This document shows, piece by piece, positions 16,869 to 25,902 of a stretch of 64,000 nt of DNA. Under the pieces are notes generated by a model. That model did no database searches, was not told the DNA's origin, and saw only the letters and a program-made list of their open reading frames with translations. The first letter of the stretch is position 1; each line of letters starts with the position of its first letter. The DNA comes from an uncultured Pseudomonadota bacterium (GTDB lineage Bacteria > Pseudomonadota > Alphaproteobacteria > RF32 > CAG-239): contig CACWKS010000002.1 of assembly GCA_902761535.1 (NCBI GenBank), positions 206,418-270,417 on the forward strand. Direction: 5' to 3'. The position numbers and the translations under genes were made by a program.

Positions 16869-19289
16869 ATGAAACGATTATTACTGTTAACAGTTTTTGG
16901 AACTTTAGTTTATTCAACTAATGCTTCAGCTATTCCTCTTCCGCCTGAAGATGTTAACAACAATCCTTTGACAGGTCTTCAACGCATGAATAATTCAAAC
17001 TCACAAAATGAAGAGGATATGGTTTATTGTAGTAATTTTGGTGAGTATGATAGTGTACCGAATGGAAAAATTTGTGAAACCTCCGTTCATGGTAATTTAA
17101 CCTGTTATAAAAACTGTTGTTCGAGCAGTTATGTGATTTGCGGTACTGGAGCAGAAGGTAATGGTGCTGGTTGCACAACTGGCGGTGTGGAAAGATTCGT
17201 TTCTTGTAGCTGCAAAGCTAATTATAGACTTTGCGAAAATAGTGAAGGCCATGATGAGAATGAAAGTCCTTGTACGGCTGATGGAGATAGTAAATATTCC
17301 ACTTGTTCCTGTCTCCCGAGTTACACAGAAGCATGTACAGGCATAGGTGAAGAGGGAAGCGGCGATTTCTGTGCCGTTGATAATGAAGGAACCACTGTAA
17401 AAAAATACTCTTCTTGCAAATGCAAAAGCAGTTACCGCACATGTGCTCAAGATACCGGTCGAGGTGAAGCTTGTACTGCCGATGGCGGTAATAAATATTT
17501 ATCTTGTCAAACCGGCGGTATAAGCGAAAATTGTCATCACATTAGCGACATATTCAATGGTCGTAGCAATACTCAAAAAATGATTGACGGTTGGGGTGAT
17601 GTTGCTTTAGCAGCCCAAGCAGCTAACAAGTTTTATGTCGGTTCTTCCAATGACGCTTATTTCGGTGCCGGTAAGTGGTATCTGCCCGCCATTGGTGAGT
17701 TGATGGATCTTTATGGTTGGGACTGGAATACAGCCTACAATATGATTACGACTGGTAATGGACAATATGAGGGTGAACCAGATGGTACCGGCACTACTTT
17801 AACTGCTGTAAATAATGCCCTCAACTCTTTAGGTTCTACTAAAGCGGCCAAGATTACTTTTGGTGCAGATAGTAATACTACCCATTATTTTAGTTCATCG
17901 CTTTCGAGTTGGAGTAGAGTAAGTGCGAATTCAATTCAATATTATTCAGAAGCTTTAGGCCAAGGCGAGGTTATCAGCAAGGTTTCGACCACTAATGGAA
18001 AGATTCGTGTATCAACTTTTCTTGAGAATGTTTTCACTAATAATGCTACTAAACCTCAAGTCGGTAACATTATGTACAGCGATTTGACTTATGGCGGGGT
18101 TAATAATAACAAAACAGCGGTCGGTGTGGTCTATTGGGTATCATCAGACGGAAACTCGGCTCGTGTGATTAACCTGAAAGATCTCAAATTCAGTAATGCT
18201 GGCCAAGCTGAAGGTTTTAACCCTTCCACTCCTTATACCGGAAGTATTGCCTATTATAGAGTAGTTCCAAGTAATAGCGTTGGACTTATTGATAATATGC
18301 TGTATTTGAATCAGAAAATTTCGTCTTCGTACGGCTGGAAGACCGGTGTAGGTTTATTAGACAGAATTGGTACCTGCAAATGCAACAGCAGTTGGGTAAT
18401 CTGCCCGAATGATGACGGTGTCGGCGAGGCTTGTAGCGAAGACGGACGTAAGAAATTTGCTTCCTGTAACTCTACTACCTCTCAGCAATGTTCCGGTATC
18501 GGTGTGTTGCACAACGGTTATGATAATACCCAAGCTATTGTTAACCAATTGGGTAATAAAGCTTTAGCCGCTTACGCCACTACTCAATTCTATGCTCCGG
18601 GAGTTAGTGCAAACGATTCTAACTTCGGTCAAGGCAAATGGTATCTTCCGGCAATCGGCGAGGCAATTGATATGCAGGGAATGAATTGGGATGCTATGAT
18701 CTCATTGTATACAAATGCAGATGGTATGTGTAATGTCGATTTATCGTCTAATGATCTTGATACTCCTAATGCTACGACTATAAAAAATAGCCTTACCGCA
18801 GCAGGTGGATCAGCTGTTTCTAGTTTGGTTACTTCATCTGAAAGTAATAAAGATCATGTATTAAAGACTGAGCGTTACGGCATACAAGGTTCTTATAGCA
18901 AGACTGGGACATCATTTTATGTACGCCCGACAACCTTGCTTGAAGGTGCCTTCACCGAAGAGACTACCAAACCTCAGATCGGTGACATTATGTACAGCGA
19001 TTTGACCTATGGTTCCGAGTATGACAATACCAAAACAGCGGTAGGTGTGGTCTATTGGGTATCATCAGACGGAAACTCGGCTCGCGTGATGGCTCTTAAG
19101 AATTTGACTTTCACCTCCAATAACCAAGTTGGCAATTTTAATCCTGCCAATCCGTTTGGTAATACGAAGCCCACAAGGTGGAGTACTGTAGCAGTTGATG
19201 TAGAAGCAGTTGAAAACATAGTGTCAGAAGACAACACTGCTTGTTACTTCTCAATTCATGCTGCTGAGCGTTGTCCTTATGCTGACTAG
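16869..19289 (+). CDS. Secreted cysteine-rich protein with duplicated DUF1566-like domains
   Basis: This 806-residue exported protein starts at the ATG at 16869, after TAGGAG, with a signal peptide ending NASA-IP. Residues about 50-215 hold four imperfect Cys units of 35-40 residues built on the pattern C-x7-11-(G/E)xC-x2-DG-x3-KY-x-SC-x-C-x3-Y-x2-C (CTADGDSKYSTCSC, CTADGGNKYLSC). A fifth unit, ICPNDDGVGEACSEDG, separates two long homologous domains (about 220-500 and 540-790). Each contains GKWYLPAIGE and then IMYSDLTYG..., KTAVGVVYWVSSDGNSARV, typical of DUF1566/fibrobacter-type lectin-like domains. The internal duplication is visible at DNA level (18068-18175 versus 18985-19088). The function is unknown; surface adhesion is plausible. 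It lies 65 bases after the autotransporter stop, so the two may be co-transcribed. Confidence 0.8.
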   Translation: MKRLLLLTVFGTLVYSTNASAIPLPPEDVNNNPLTGLQRMNNSNSQNEEDMVYCSNFGEYDSVPNGKICETSVHGNLTCYKNCCSSSYVICGTGAEGNGAGCTTGGVERFVSCSCKANYRLCENSEGHDENESPCTADGDSKYSTCSCLPSYTEACTGIGEEGSGDFCAVDNEGTTVKKYSSCKCKSSYRTCAQDTGRGEACTADGGNKYLSCQTGGISENCHHISDIFNGRSNTQKMIDGWGDVALAAQAANKFYVGSSNDAYFGAGKWYLPAIGELMDLYGWDWNTAYNMITTGNGQYEGEPDGTGTTLTAVNNALNSLGSTKAAKITFGADSNTTHYFSSSLSSWSRVSANSIQYYSEALGQGEVISKVSTTNGKIRVSTFLENVFTNNATKPQVGNIMYSDLTYGGVNNNKTAVGVVYWVSSDGNSARVINLKDLKFSNAGQAEGFNPSTPYTGSIAYYRVVPSNSVGLIDNMLYLNQKISSSYGWKTGVGLLDRIGTCKCNSSWVICPNDDGVGEACSEDGRKKFASCNSTTSQQCSGIGVLHNGYDNTQAIVNQLGNKALAAYATTQFYAPGVSANDSNFGQGKWYLPAIGEAIDMQGMNWDAMISLYTNADGMCNVDLSSNDLDTPNATTIKNSLTAAGGSAVSSLVTSSESNKDHVLKTERYGIQGSYSKTGTSFYVRPTTLLEGAFTEETTKPQIGDIMYSDLTYGSEYDNTKTAVGVVYWVSSDGNSARVMALKNLTFTSNNQVGNFNPANPFGNTKPTRWSTVAVDVEAVENIVSEDNTACYFSIHAAERCPYAD

Positions 19290-19306
19290 CAGTAACTCAC
19301 CTAAAA

Positions 19307-19332
19307 AAAAGGAGCCTCACGGCTCCTTTTTT
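19307..19332 (+). terminator. Terminator after the cysteine-rich gene
   Basis: AAAAGGAGCC (19307-19316) pairs with GGCTCCTTTT (19321-19330) around a four-base loop and is followed by T residues. Confidence 0.88.
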
Positions 19333-19502
19333 ATACGCTCAAGGCATGATATTAATTGTCACCCCAGAGCGGAAATATAAATTGTCATGCCTCAATCGAA
19401 ATATAACCTGTCACCCCTGAGCCGATTGAAACAAAACGACCGAATATGTCATGCCTCAATCGGCACTAGTCCGATTGATAAGGCATCTTCCGTTTTGTCC
19501 TT

Positions 19503-19520
19503 CCCCTTACAATTAAGGGG
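19503..19520. repeat. Array hairpin, copy 1
   Basis: CCCCTTA (19503-19509) pairs with TAAGGGG (19514-19520) around a four-base loop; this is the diverged first unit. Confidence 0.75.
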
Positions 19521-19651
19521 ATAAGAGGGGATAAAATACTTCCTTTTTGCTTTATTAAAAAAAATAATTCGAAGATGCCTAACTCCGAAATATAACCTGT
19601 CACCCCTGAGCAACTGAAAGTTGCGAATAAGGGGTCTTCGAATTTGCCCTT

Positions 19652-19669
19652 CCCCTTGCTGGCAAGGGG
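19652..19669. repeat. Array hairpin, copy 2
   Basis: CCCCTTGC pairs with GCAAGGGG around a two-base loop (TG). The same stem recurs at 19800-19817 and 19949-19966 with loop AG. Confidence 0.8.
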
Positions 19670-20136
19670 ATAAGAGGGGATAAAATACTTCCTTTTTTGC
19701 TTTATTAAAAAAAAATTCGAAGATGCCTTACTCTGAAATATAACCTGTCACCCCTGAGCAACTGAAAGTTGCGAATAAGGGGTCTTCGAATTTGCTCTTC
19801 CCCTTGCAGGCAAGGGGATAAGAGGAGATAAAATACTTCCTTTTTTTGCTTTATTAAAAAATAATTCGAAAATGCCTAACTCTGAAATATAACCTGTCAC
19901 CCCTGAGCAACTGAAAGTTGCGAATAAGGGGTCTTCGAATTTGTCCTTCCCCTTGCAGGCAAGGGGATAAGAGGGGATAAAATACTTCCTTTTTTTGCTT
20001 TATTAAAAAAAATAATTCGAAGATGCCTTACTTCGTTCGCTTTCGCTCACTACGGGCATGACATTATTGTTTTCAGGGTTTGGGATTTATGAGCCAAGCG
20101 GAAAAAGCAAATATTAAATCGGCTGGCAGTATTTCT

Positions 20137-20254
20137 TTATGCGGCTTACGTCGCGCGCTTTAGTCGCGTGTAAGTTAAGCCGCAGCCTTATGCCTTTGCC
20201 CGCTTTGCGAATATCCCAAAGTTTTTTGGTTACTTTTTGTTGCCAAAAAGTAAC
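20137..20254. repeat. Second repeat-like element with two hairpins inside the array
   Basis: The segment between array copies 4 and 5 differs in sequence. GCGGCTTAC (20141-20149) can pair with the GTAAG..AAGCCGC side ending about 20183. A perfect 11-base hairpin GTTACTTTTTG (20229-20239) / CAAAAAGTAAC (20244-20254) follows. It looks like an unrelated intergenic palindrome inserted in the array; no coding capacity is seen. Confidence 0.55.
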
Positions 20255-20390
20255 GTAAATAAAAAAATTATAAAATATCGAAGATGCCTTACTCCACTCA
20301 CTTCGTTCGTTACGGGCATGACATTAATATTTAACCTGTCACCCCTGAGCAACTGAAAGTTGCGAATAAGGGGTCTTCGAATTTGTCCTT

Positions 20391-20408
20391 CCCCTTACAA
20401 GTAAGGGG
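20391..20408. repeat. Array hairpin, last copy with a compensated base pair
   Basis: CCCCTTAC pairs with GTAAGGGG. Compared with the CCCCTTGC/GCAAGGGG copies, one G-C pair has become A-T on both arms, keeping the stem intact. Confidence 0.75.
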
Positions 20409-20615
20409 ATAAGAGGGGATAAAATATTTCCTTATTTTTGCTTTATTTAAAAAAATAATTCGAAGATGCCTTACTCCGTTCGCTATCGCTCACTTAAGGG
20501 CATGACATTTATTATTAACAACACTTTTCTTTAATTGAGCCTTTTTATATAAACAGATGATTTTTTCCTTGATTTTTAGGGTAAAATGTTCTTTATAATC
20601 ACTCGAGGTATAAAA

Positions 20616-21773
20616 ATGCAGTTGATTGAACAAACTTCCGATTTGGAAAAATTATGTAACGAGCTTAAACAAAAACAATTTGTTTGCGTGGATTTTGAAT
20701 TTTTACGCGAACATACATACTTTGCCAAACTTTGTTTAATCCAAATCGCCGCCGACGGCATTACAGCCATTATTGACCCTTTGGCAAAAGATATTAATTT
20801 GCAGGCTTTTTTTGACCTGATGCAAAATCCCGAAGTCGTCAAAGTGTTTCATTCCGGCCGTCAGGATATCGAACTCATCTATCAGCAAGGGCATTGTATT
20901 CCCACTCCGCTTTTCGATACCCAAATTGCCGCTTCAGCCTTAGGCCTTGGTGAAGCAATCAGTTATGAACATTTGGTTAAGCATTTTCTCAATATATCTT
21001 TAGATAAAAGCTCACGTCTGTCCGATTGGAGCAAACGTCCGCTGTCGCCCGAACAAGTTGAATATGCCGCCGGCGATGTCAGTCATTTGGCCAAAATCTA
21101 TCCGCTGTTGGTCACTCGTCTGCAAGAGCAAAACCGCACCCATTGGATTGATGAGGAATTACGCAATTTAAGCAGTCCTTTTCTCTATGATATCAATCCT
21201 GATGAGATTTGGACCAGAATTCGCCATCGTTCCCACAGCCCGAAATTCTTGACGCTTTTGCGCGAATTGGCATGCTGGCGTGAAAAACGTGCCATTTCCA
21301 AAAATACTCCTCGACAGTCTTTGATTAAAGATGATATTTTGCTGAATATTTGTGCCGCTTGCCCCCAGAGCAAGGAAGATTTGGCAGCGGTACGCGGCAT
21401 GCGCTCCGATTTGGCAAGGGGTAAAATCGGAGATGAAATTATGGATATTATGCAAAATTTCAAAAATCTGCCTAGAGATAATTATGTTCATATTTCCGAG
21501 CCGGATAACAGTTTTGCTAATCTTGACAGTTCTTTGTTGGAGTTGTTGCGGATAATCTTGCGTATTATTGCTGTTAAAAACGAAGTTTCTGCCAAATTGA
21601 TAGCCTCTGATGATGATCTTAAATTCTTTTGTTGCGGACAAATTGAAGATGCTCGTTTTATGCAGGGTTGGCGTTATGAAATATTCGGTAAAATTGCCGA
21701 ACAGGTATCATCAGGCAAAACCGCCATTACTTACGATGCCGACAAACACAATATAAGTCTTTTGAAAATTTAA
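20616..21773 (+). CDS. rnd: Ribonuclease D
   Basis: This is a 385-residue 3'-5' exoribonuclease that trims tRNA and other stable RNA precursors. The DEDDy exonuclease domain (1-180) shows VDFEFLREHTYFAKLCLIQIA (Asp and Glu metal ligands), VFHSGRQDIELI (third Asp) and YAAGDVSHL (Tyr and fourth Asp). The HRDC domain (about 205-290) contains LRELACWREKRA..NTPRQSLIKDD and VRGM. The ATG at 20616 follows a GAGG ribosome site; an upstream in-frame ATG at 20586 has none. The stop overlaps that of the convergent ArsR gene by about three bases. Length is typical. Confidence 0.95.
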   Translation: MQLIEQTSDLEKLCNELKQKQFVCVDFEFLREHTYFAKLCLIQIAADGITAIIDPLAKDINLQAFFDLMQNPEVVKVFHSGRQDIELIYQQGHCIPTPLFDTQIAASALGLGEAISYEHLVKHFLNISLDKSSRLSDWSKRPLSPEQVEYAAGDVSHLAKIYPLLVTRLQEQNRTHWIDEELRNLSSPFLYDINPDEIWTRIRHRSHSPKFLTLLRELACWREKRAISKNTPRQSLIKDDILLNICAACPQSKEDLAAVRGMRSDLARGKIGDEIMDIMQNFKNLPRDNYVHISEPDNSFANLDSSLLELLRIILRIIAVKNEVSAKLIASDDDLKFFCCGQIEDARFMQGWRYEIFGKIAEQVSSGKTAITYDADKHNISLLKI

Positions 21774-22045
21774 AAAATTTGTTTCAGCAGTTCCATTATT
21801 TTGCGCACTTTCTCATCTTTAAGCTGATAATATATGGTTTGTGCAGATCTTCGTGTTTTAACAATATCATAATTGCGCAATACTGCTAAATGCTGTGATA
21901 ATGCCGATTGGCTCAAACCAACGGAATCTTCAATATTTCCTACACTCAATTCTTTATCGCTGATTAAATACAAGACTTTCAAACGATTGACATTAGCAAT
22001 AGCTTTTAATTTTTGAGCGGCAATATTTATAGATTGATTTTTCAC
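21770..22045 (-). CDS. ArsR/SmtB-family winged-helix regulator
   Basis: This 91-residue HTH_5 protein has the recognition segment VGNIEDSVGLSQSALSQHLAVLRNYDIV (about 36-63) and the wing TRRSAQTIYYQL, both typical of ArsR-type repressors. There are no cysteines at all, so the classic metal-binding CxC site of arsenic/zinc/cadmium sensors is absent; it may sense something else or act constitutively. It starts at GTG 22045 after AAGGAAAT. There is no adjacent transporter or redox gene that would name a target; self-regulation from the 22046-22185 gap is the default expectation. Confidence 0.88.
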   Translation of the reverse strand: MKNQSINIAAQKLKAIANVNRLKVLYLISDKELSVGNIEDSVGLSQSALSQHLAVLRNYDIVKTRRSAQTIYYQLKDEKVRKIMELLKQIF

Positions 22046-22185
22046 GGTTTTATTTCCTTATGATACAAAATTATTATGCTGTAATTTAATCATTATATTC
22101 TTGTTTAACATCTATACTTAGGTATTGCTAAAATCAAAATAATCATTTAACCTTAAGAGACATAATTAGTTAGGGAGCAGGGTAT

Positions 22186-22431
22186 ATGGCAGATGAAAAT
22201 TTATCAGAGCTGAGTTTTGAAGAAGCATTAGCACAGTTGGAAAAAATAGTTCAGGAGCTTGAAAGCGGACGGATTAAGCTTGATGATGCAGTCGCTTCTT
22301 ATGAAAAAGCCGTTGCATTAAAAAAATTATGCGAGGAAAAATTGCATTCGGCACAGTTAAAAATTGAAAAAATCGAAATTACTCCTGATAATCAGGTATC
22401 TTCTTCCGAATTTGCGGTTCCCGAGGCTTAA
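22186..22431 (+). CDS. xseB: Exodeoxyribonuclease VII small subunit
   Basis: At 81 residues it matches XseB, the small helical subunit that activates XseA in single-strand DNA degradation during mismatch repair. The core LSFEEALAQLEKIVQELESG and ..DDAVASYEKAVALKKLCEEKL is diagnostic. It is one base upstream of ispA, the standard alphaproteobacterial xseB-ispA pair (often followed by dxs, which is not here). The start follows a GGGAGCAGGG-rich ribosome site. Confidence 0.95.
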   Translation: MADENLSELSFEEALAQLEKIVQELESGRIKLDDAVASYEKAVALKKLCEEKLHSAQLKIEKIEITPDNQVSSSEFAVPEA

Positions 22432-22432
22432 G

Positions 22433-23326
22433 ATGTATGATTTTAAGAATGATTTACAGCAATTTACCGAAAAATTTAATCGGCAGTTGCCAGATTTTTT
22501 TGCTTATCCGCAAGGATTGGAAAAACGCGTCAGCGAAGCTATGTTTTATTCGCTTGCCAACGGTGGCAAAAGGCTGCGCCCTTTTTTAGTATGTCGCACC
22601 GCCAATCTTTTTGGCATTACCGAAGCTGATGCTCTTGCCGTAGCGGTTTCTTTGGAAATGTTGCATACTTATTCGCTTATCCATGATGATTTACCGGCAA
22701 TGGATAATGATGATTTTCGCCGCGGTCACCCAACGTGTCACAAACAATATGACGAAGCAACGGCTATTCTCGCCGGAGACGGATTGCTCACCTATGCTTT
22801 TGAAGTTTTGAGTAATGCTCCGCATATTTCCGATAATATTAAAGTAAAATTATGTTCTCTGTTGGCACGTCGAGCCGGAGCTTTTGACGGCATGATTGCC
22901 GGTCAAATGTTGGATTTGACTACTGAATTGTCGCCAGAATTATCTTCCGCAGCCACAGTAAAGCACATCGAAGAGATGAAAACCGGATGTCTGCTGGCTT
23001 ATGCCGTGCAATCAGGAGCCGTTTTAGGTAATGCTTCGGCCGATCAATATGCCGCTCTTACCACTTATGCGAGAGGAATTGGTATTGCCTTTCAAATAAC
23101 CGACGACATTTTGGATGTGACCGGCGATTCGGTTAAAATGGGCAAAACTTTAGGCAAAGACCAACAACAGGATAAAATGACTTTTGTTTCGCTGTACGGG
23201 CTTGAAGCAGCTAAAGCCAAAGCTGCTGAGCTGATTGCTCAAGCCAAAGATGCATTAAATATATTCGGTGAGAAGAAACAACCTTTGTCGGCTCTGGCTG
23301 ATTTTATTTTATCAAGAGATCACTAA
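22433..23326 (+). CDS. ispA: Polyprenyl synthetase, farnesyl diphosphate synthase type
   Basis: This 297-residue all-alpha prenyltransferase condenses isopentenyl diphosphate with DMAPP/GPP to FPP, a precursor of ubiquinone, undecaprenyl phosphate and heme side chains. The first aspartate-rich motif is HDDLPAMDNDDFRRG, the second is TDDILDVTGD, and GGKRLRP is the substrate lysine/arginine motif. I start at ATG 22433, two bases after the xseB stop, with GAGG inside the xseB end; an earlier in-frame start at 22364 would sit inside xseB. The 3' end overlaps the convergent zinc-ribbon gene by four bases. Product chain length (C15 versus C20) is inferred from the usual xseB-ispA context. Confidence 0.92.
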   Translation: MYDFKNDLQQFTEKFNRQLPDFFAYPQGLEKRVSEAMFYSLANGGKRLRPFLVCRTANLFGITEADALAVAVSLEMLHTYSLIHDDLPAMDNDDFRRGHPTCHKQYDEATAILAGDGLLTYAFEVLSNAPHISDNIKVKLCSLLARRAGAFDGMIAGQMLDLTTELSPELSSAATVKHIEEMKTGCLLAYAVQSGAVLGNASADQYAALTTYARGIGIAFQITDDILDVTGDSVKMGKTLGKDQQQDKMTFVSLYGLEAAKAKAAELIAQAKDALNIFGEKKQPLSALADFILSRDH

Positions 23327-24141
23327 TCAATATCAATAAAAGTCATATAAACATATTTCATGGTCGGTGCCGGATTAGATACCGATAATGTCAGGGGGAC
23401 TTTTTCTCCGGCTCTCACAATCTTATCTCTGAGCGGATTGTTTTGGCTTTGTAACATTGCCGTTTCTTTATCCAAAATTTCAATATGAACAACCGGAATG
23501 ACTATATCTTTTTCGGTCTTATTAAATACAAAACCTCTGATATCCAGTCTGGTCTTATCATTCTCTTTTTGCAAATCCCAACTGATGTTCTGAAATTCCA
23601 AGCCTTCCCCGACGATTTTAGCCTTAATTCCCAGAGTCTTAAAAACAACGTTCATCTGCGGCACTTTTCTAACTATATCATAACGATTGTTATATGTCCA
23701 AACACTTCCGGCAATCAATAGGGCAATTGTTGCATATTTCCAATTAATTCGGAATTGCAGTCCCAAAATGTTGTGTATCCATAACCATATTTTTTTGTAA
23801 AACGGTAATTTTTTTTCTTCATTAATCAAATTTTCGGTGCGTTCGGACAATCTCTCAAAAATATCTTCAATGTCTATTGCAGCTTCATTTTCATCGGCAT
23901 CACCTTCGGTATTTTCACCGTTTTGGGAGGTAGCTTCTGAAGAATCATCGATATTTTCTCCGTCAGCCATTGCCTTTTTAAGACTATCCAAAGCCGACTC
24001 TCCTTCATCTGCGGAGTTTTCTGTTTTATCCACAGTAAAAATTTCACCGCAACTTCCACATTTTAACCGCCGCGCCCGTACCTTAATCAATTCATCATTA
24101 ATTTCATAGCCGGTACCGCATTTAGGACAAAATACACGCAT
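23323..24141 (-). CDS. MJ0042-type zinc-ribbon membrane protein (DUF3426-like)
   Basis: This is a 272-residue protein. The N terminus holds a two-knuckle zinc ribbon, CPKCG(2)..KCGSCGEIF within residues 4-35, the MJ0042 signature. A long acidic low-complexity stretch (about 45-105, rich in E, D and S) follows, then a single membrane helix YATIALLIAGSVWTY (about 140-158). The C terminus (about 170-272) is a beta-rich, probably periplasmic domain resembling DUF3426. The start at ATG 24141 follows GGGGAAG; an upstream in-frame start lacks a ribosome site. Divergent placement from ftsE is conserved in alphaproteobacteria, but no function is established. Confidence 0.8.
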   Translation of the reverse strand: MRVFCPKCGTGYEINDELIKVRARRLKCGSCGEIFTVDKTENSADEGESALDSLKKAMADGENIDDSSEATSQNGENTEGDADENEAAIDIEDIFERLSERTENLINEEKKLPFYKKIWLWIHNILGLQFRINWKYATIALLIAGSVWTYNNRYDIVRKVPQMNVVFKTLGIKAKIVGEGLEFQNISWDLQKENDKTRLDIRGFVFNKTEKDIVIPVVHIEILDKETAMLQSQNNPLRDKIVRAGEKVPLTLSVSNPAPTMKYVYMTFIDID

Positions 24142-24272
24142 AAAACTTCCCCTGATTTCAACTATCCTCAATATAAATTGAAAAAGATTTTAATCAAAGA
24201 AAAAAAACACTTTATTAAATGAATAATTTTTGTTATCGTCACTATCGGTTAAATTGGCAAGAGAGGCACAGA

Positions 24273-24995
24273 TTGATTAGAAACAATTCCAATAATAATA
24301 TCATTGAGATGGATGGCGTAGGGATTCGCTATGATCAAGGTCCGGAAATATTGAGCAATGTACGATTGGCTTTACCTAAAGGGTCATTTCATTTTCTGAC
24401 CGGTCAAAGCGGTGCCGGTAAAACGTCATTGTTAAGCTTGATGTATTTGGCTCAAAGACCGAGCCGCGGCAATATCAGCATATTCGGACATGATATTAAT
24501 TTTGCCAATCGCAGCCAATTAGCATCGTTTCGTCGTCGTATCGGTGTAGTTTTTCAAGACTTTCGATTACTTGAACATTTATCGGCCTTTGATAATGTAG
24601 CTCTTCCTTTAAGAGTATGCGATATGGATGAAAAAGAGATTCGCAAACGTGTTACCGAATTTCTGACATGGGTTGAATTGGATCATCATATGTATGATAA
24701 AGCCTCAACTCTTTCCGGGGGTGAGAAACAGCGAGTGGCTATCGCCCGTGCGGTAATCAATCGACCGGATATATTATTGGCAGATGAACCGACCGGTAAT
24801 GTTGACAGCATTATTGCCGGAAAATTAATGAAATTATTTGTAGAGTTGAACAAAATCGGCACGACTATAGTCATAGCCACTCACTCGGATAAAATAATTA
24901 ATGATTTTCATTATCCCAGACTTCATCTGCAAAATCGTTCGCTTCATATATATTATCCTGAATCAACCTTAGTTTTGGGAGATTTAAATGTCTAA
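24273..24995 (+). CDS. ftsE: Cell-division ABC transporter ATPase FtsE
   Basis: This ABC ATPase works with FtsX at the septum to switch on peptidoglycan hydrolases. Walker [11 protein letters not shown]-loop [11 protein letters not shown], signature [14 protein letters not shown], Walker [13 protein letters not shown] and the H-loop ATHSDK are all present. The start is uncertain. I favour the TTG at 24273, because GAGAGG lies six bases upstream and the N terminus then matches the family length (about 240 residues). The ATG at 24219 would add 18 residues with no ribosome site, and the ATG at 24309 cuts the first strand. It overlaps ftsX by eight bases. Confidence 0.92.
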   Translation: MIRNNSNNNIIEMDGVGIRYDQGPEILSNVRLALPKGSFHFLTGQSGAGKTSLLSLMYLAQRPSRGNISIFGHDINFANRSQLASFRRRIGVVFQDFRLLEHLSAFDNVALPLRVCDMDEKEIRKRVTEFLTWVELDHHMYDKASTLSGGEKQRVAIARAVINRPDILLADEPTGNVDSIIAGKLMKLFVELNKIGTTIVIATHSDKIINDFHYPRLHLQNRSLHIYYPESTLVLGDLNV

Positions 24996-25902
24996 GCCGA
25001 ATTTTGTTCCGCGTAAACAAGAGTTGCAACTCAAAAGTGAAAATACCTCACTTTTTTTGCAGGTAATTATATCTATTGCCGTATTTATATTTGCCATAAC
25101 TTTGTCAGGAGTATTAGCTGTAGATTCAATGATAGATAACTGGAATCGCAGTATTTTAGGCTCTCTGACCGTTCAAATAATCCCCTCAAACAATCTTAAC
25201 AAGGAAAAAGCAGTCGCCGAAACCTTAGCTCATCAGGAAAAAGTTGTTGATTTTTTACGCTCGGTTAACGGCATAATCAAAGTAACTCCGCTTAGTGATG
25301 AACAGTTGGGAGATTTACTTCATCCTTGGTTAGGAGATGATGTAAGCGTATCCGAATTGCCGATTCCGCGAATTATTGATGTAAAAATTGACTCGAGTGT
25401 TAATATTGATTTTACTCAGCTGGCCAAAGATTTATCTACCGTTTCGCCATTAGCTTCACTGGATAATCATAAATTATGGCTTAACAAGCTGATTGCTTTT
25501 GCTGACGGTCTCAAAATGATTGCCACCACCATATTGCTCTTGGTTTCATTAATTACCTCCGGTGCAATATTCTATACCACTAAAATGAGTTTGGGATTGC
25601 AACATAATGTTATTGAAATACTTCATATAATCGGGGCCAAAGATACTTATGTTGCCCAACAATATGCAAAACATATGGGAACACTGGGATTTATCGGTGG
25701 ATTGGGCGGAATTATTTTTGCAGTTCCGGCTATTTTCTTTATCGGTAATTTGGCCGCTTCGATTGAAGGAGGCATTATCAGCGATACTTCCCTTACCATA
25801 TGTGATTGGATAATTATTTTATCTTTACCGGTTTTTTCTATGATAATAGCCGTTATAACCGCTTACTATACTGTTAAACAAACCTTAAAGAAGATGTTAT
25901 AA
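24988..25902 (+). CDS. ftsX: Cell-division protein FtsX
   Basis: This is a 304-residue permease-like partner of FtsE. It has an N-terminal cytoplasmic tail, TM1 (about 25-45), a periplasmic domain (about 48-165), then three C-terminal helices (about 175-200, 228-252 and 268-292), the FtsX topology. The ATG at 24988 lies inside the end of ftsE, and the stop shares its last A with the next start. The family role is to transmit ATP hydrolysis by FtsE to periplasmic amidase activators or hydrolases. Sequence is divergent, as usual for FtsX; the context makes the call firm. Confidence 0.92.
   Translation: MSKPNFVPRKQELQLKSENTSLFLQVIISIAVFIFAITLSGVLAVDSMIDNWNRSILGSLTVQIIPSNNLNKEKAVAETLAHQEKVVDFLRSVNGIIKVTPLSDEQLGDLLHPWLGDDVSVSELPIPRIIDVKIDSSVNIDFTQLAKDLSTVSPLASLDNHKLWLNKLIAFADGLKMIATTILLLVSLITSGAIFYTTKMSLGLQHNVIEILHIIGAKDTYVAQQYAKHMGTLGFIGGLGGIIFAVPAIFFIGNLAASIEGGIISDTSLTICDWIIILSLPVFSMIIAVITAYYTVKQTLKKML

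Larger units (their letters stand above)
19368..20515. repeat. Non-coding tandem/interspersed repeat array, about 150-base unit
   Basis: This gene-free stretch is built mostly of one unit of 148-151 bases. Full copies begin with AATTCGAAGA at 19566, 19714 and 19863; a diverged copy lies at about 19399-19565 and another at about 20335-20466. Within each unit the order is: AATTCGAAGATGCC; a TATAACCTGTCACCCCTGAG segment; a small hairpin GCAACT-ga-AAGTTGC; the inverted copy TCTTCGAATT (19635, 19783, 19932, 20374); a second hairpin CCCCTT..AAGGGG; GATAAGAGGGGATAAAATA; and a T-rich/A-rich tail. AATTCGAAGA also closes the array at 20014 and 20457. No ORF or transposase is present. It resembles a MITE- or REP-type element that spread in tandem, but the family is not recognised. 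Confidence 0.85.

Noticed and set aside
19368-20515. CRISPR array
   Set aside because: The repeat unit is about 150 bases with no short repeat/unique spacer alternation, and there are no cas genes.
21168-21641. 157-residue open frame on the minus strand
   Set aside because: It lies wholly inside the RNase D gene, which has full catalytic motifs; the antisense frame shows no family features.
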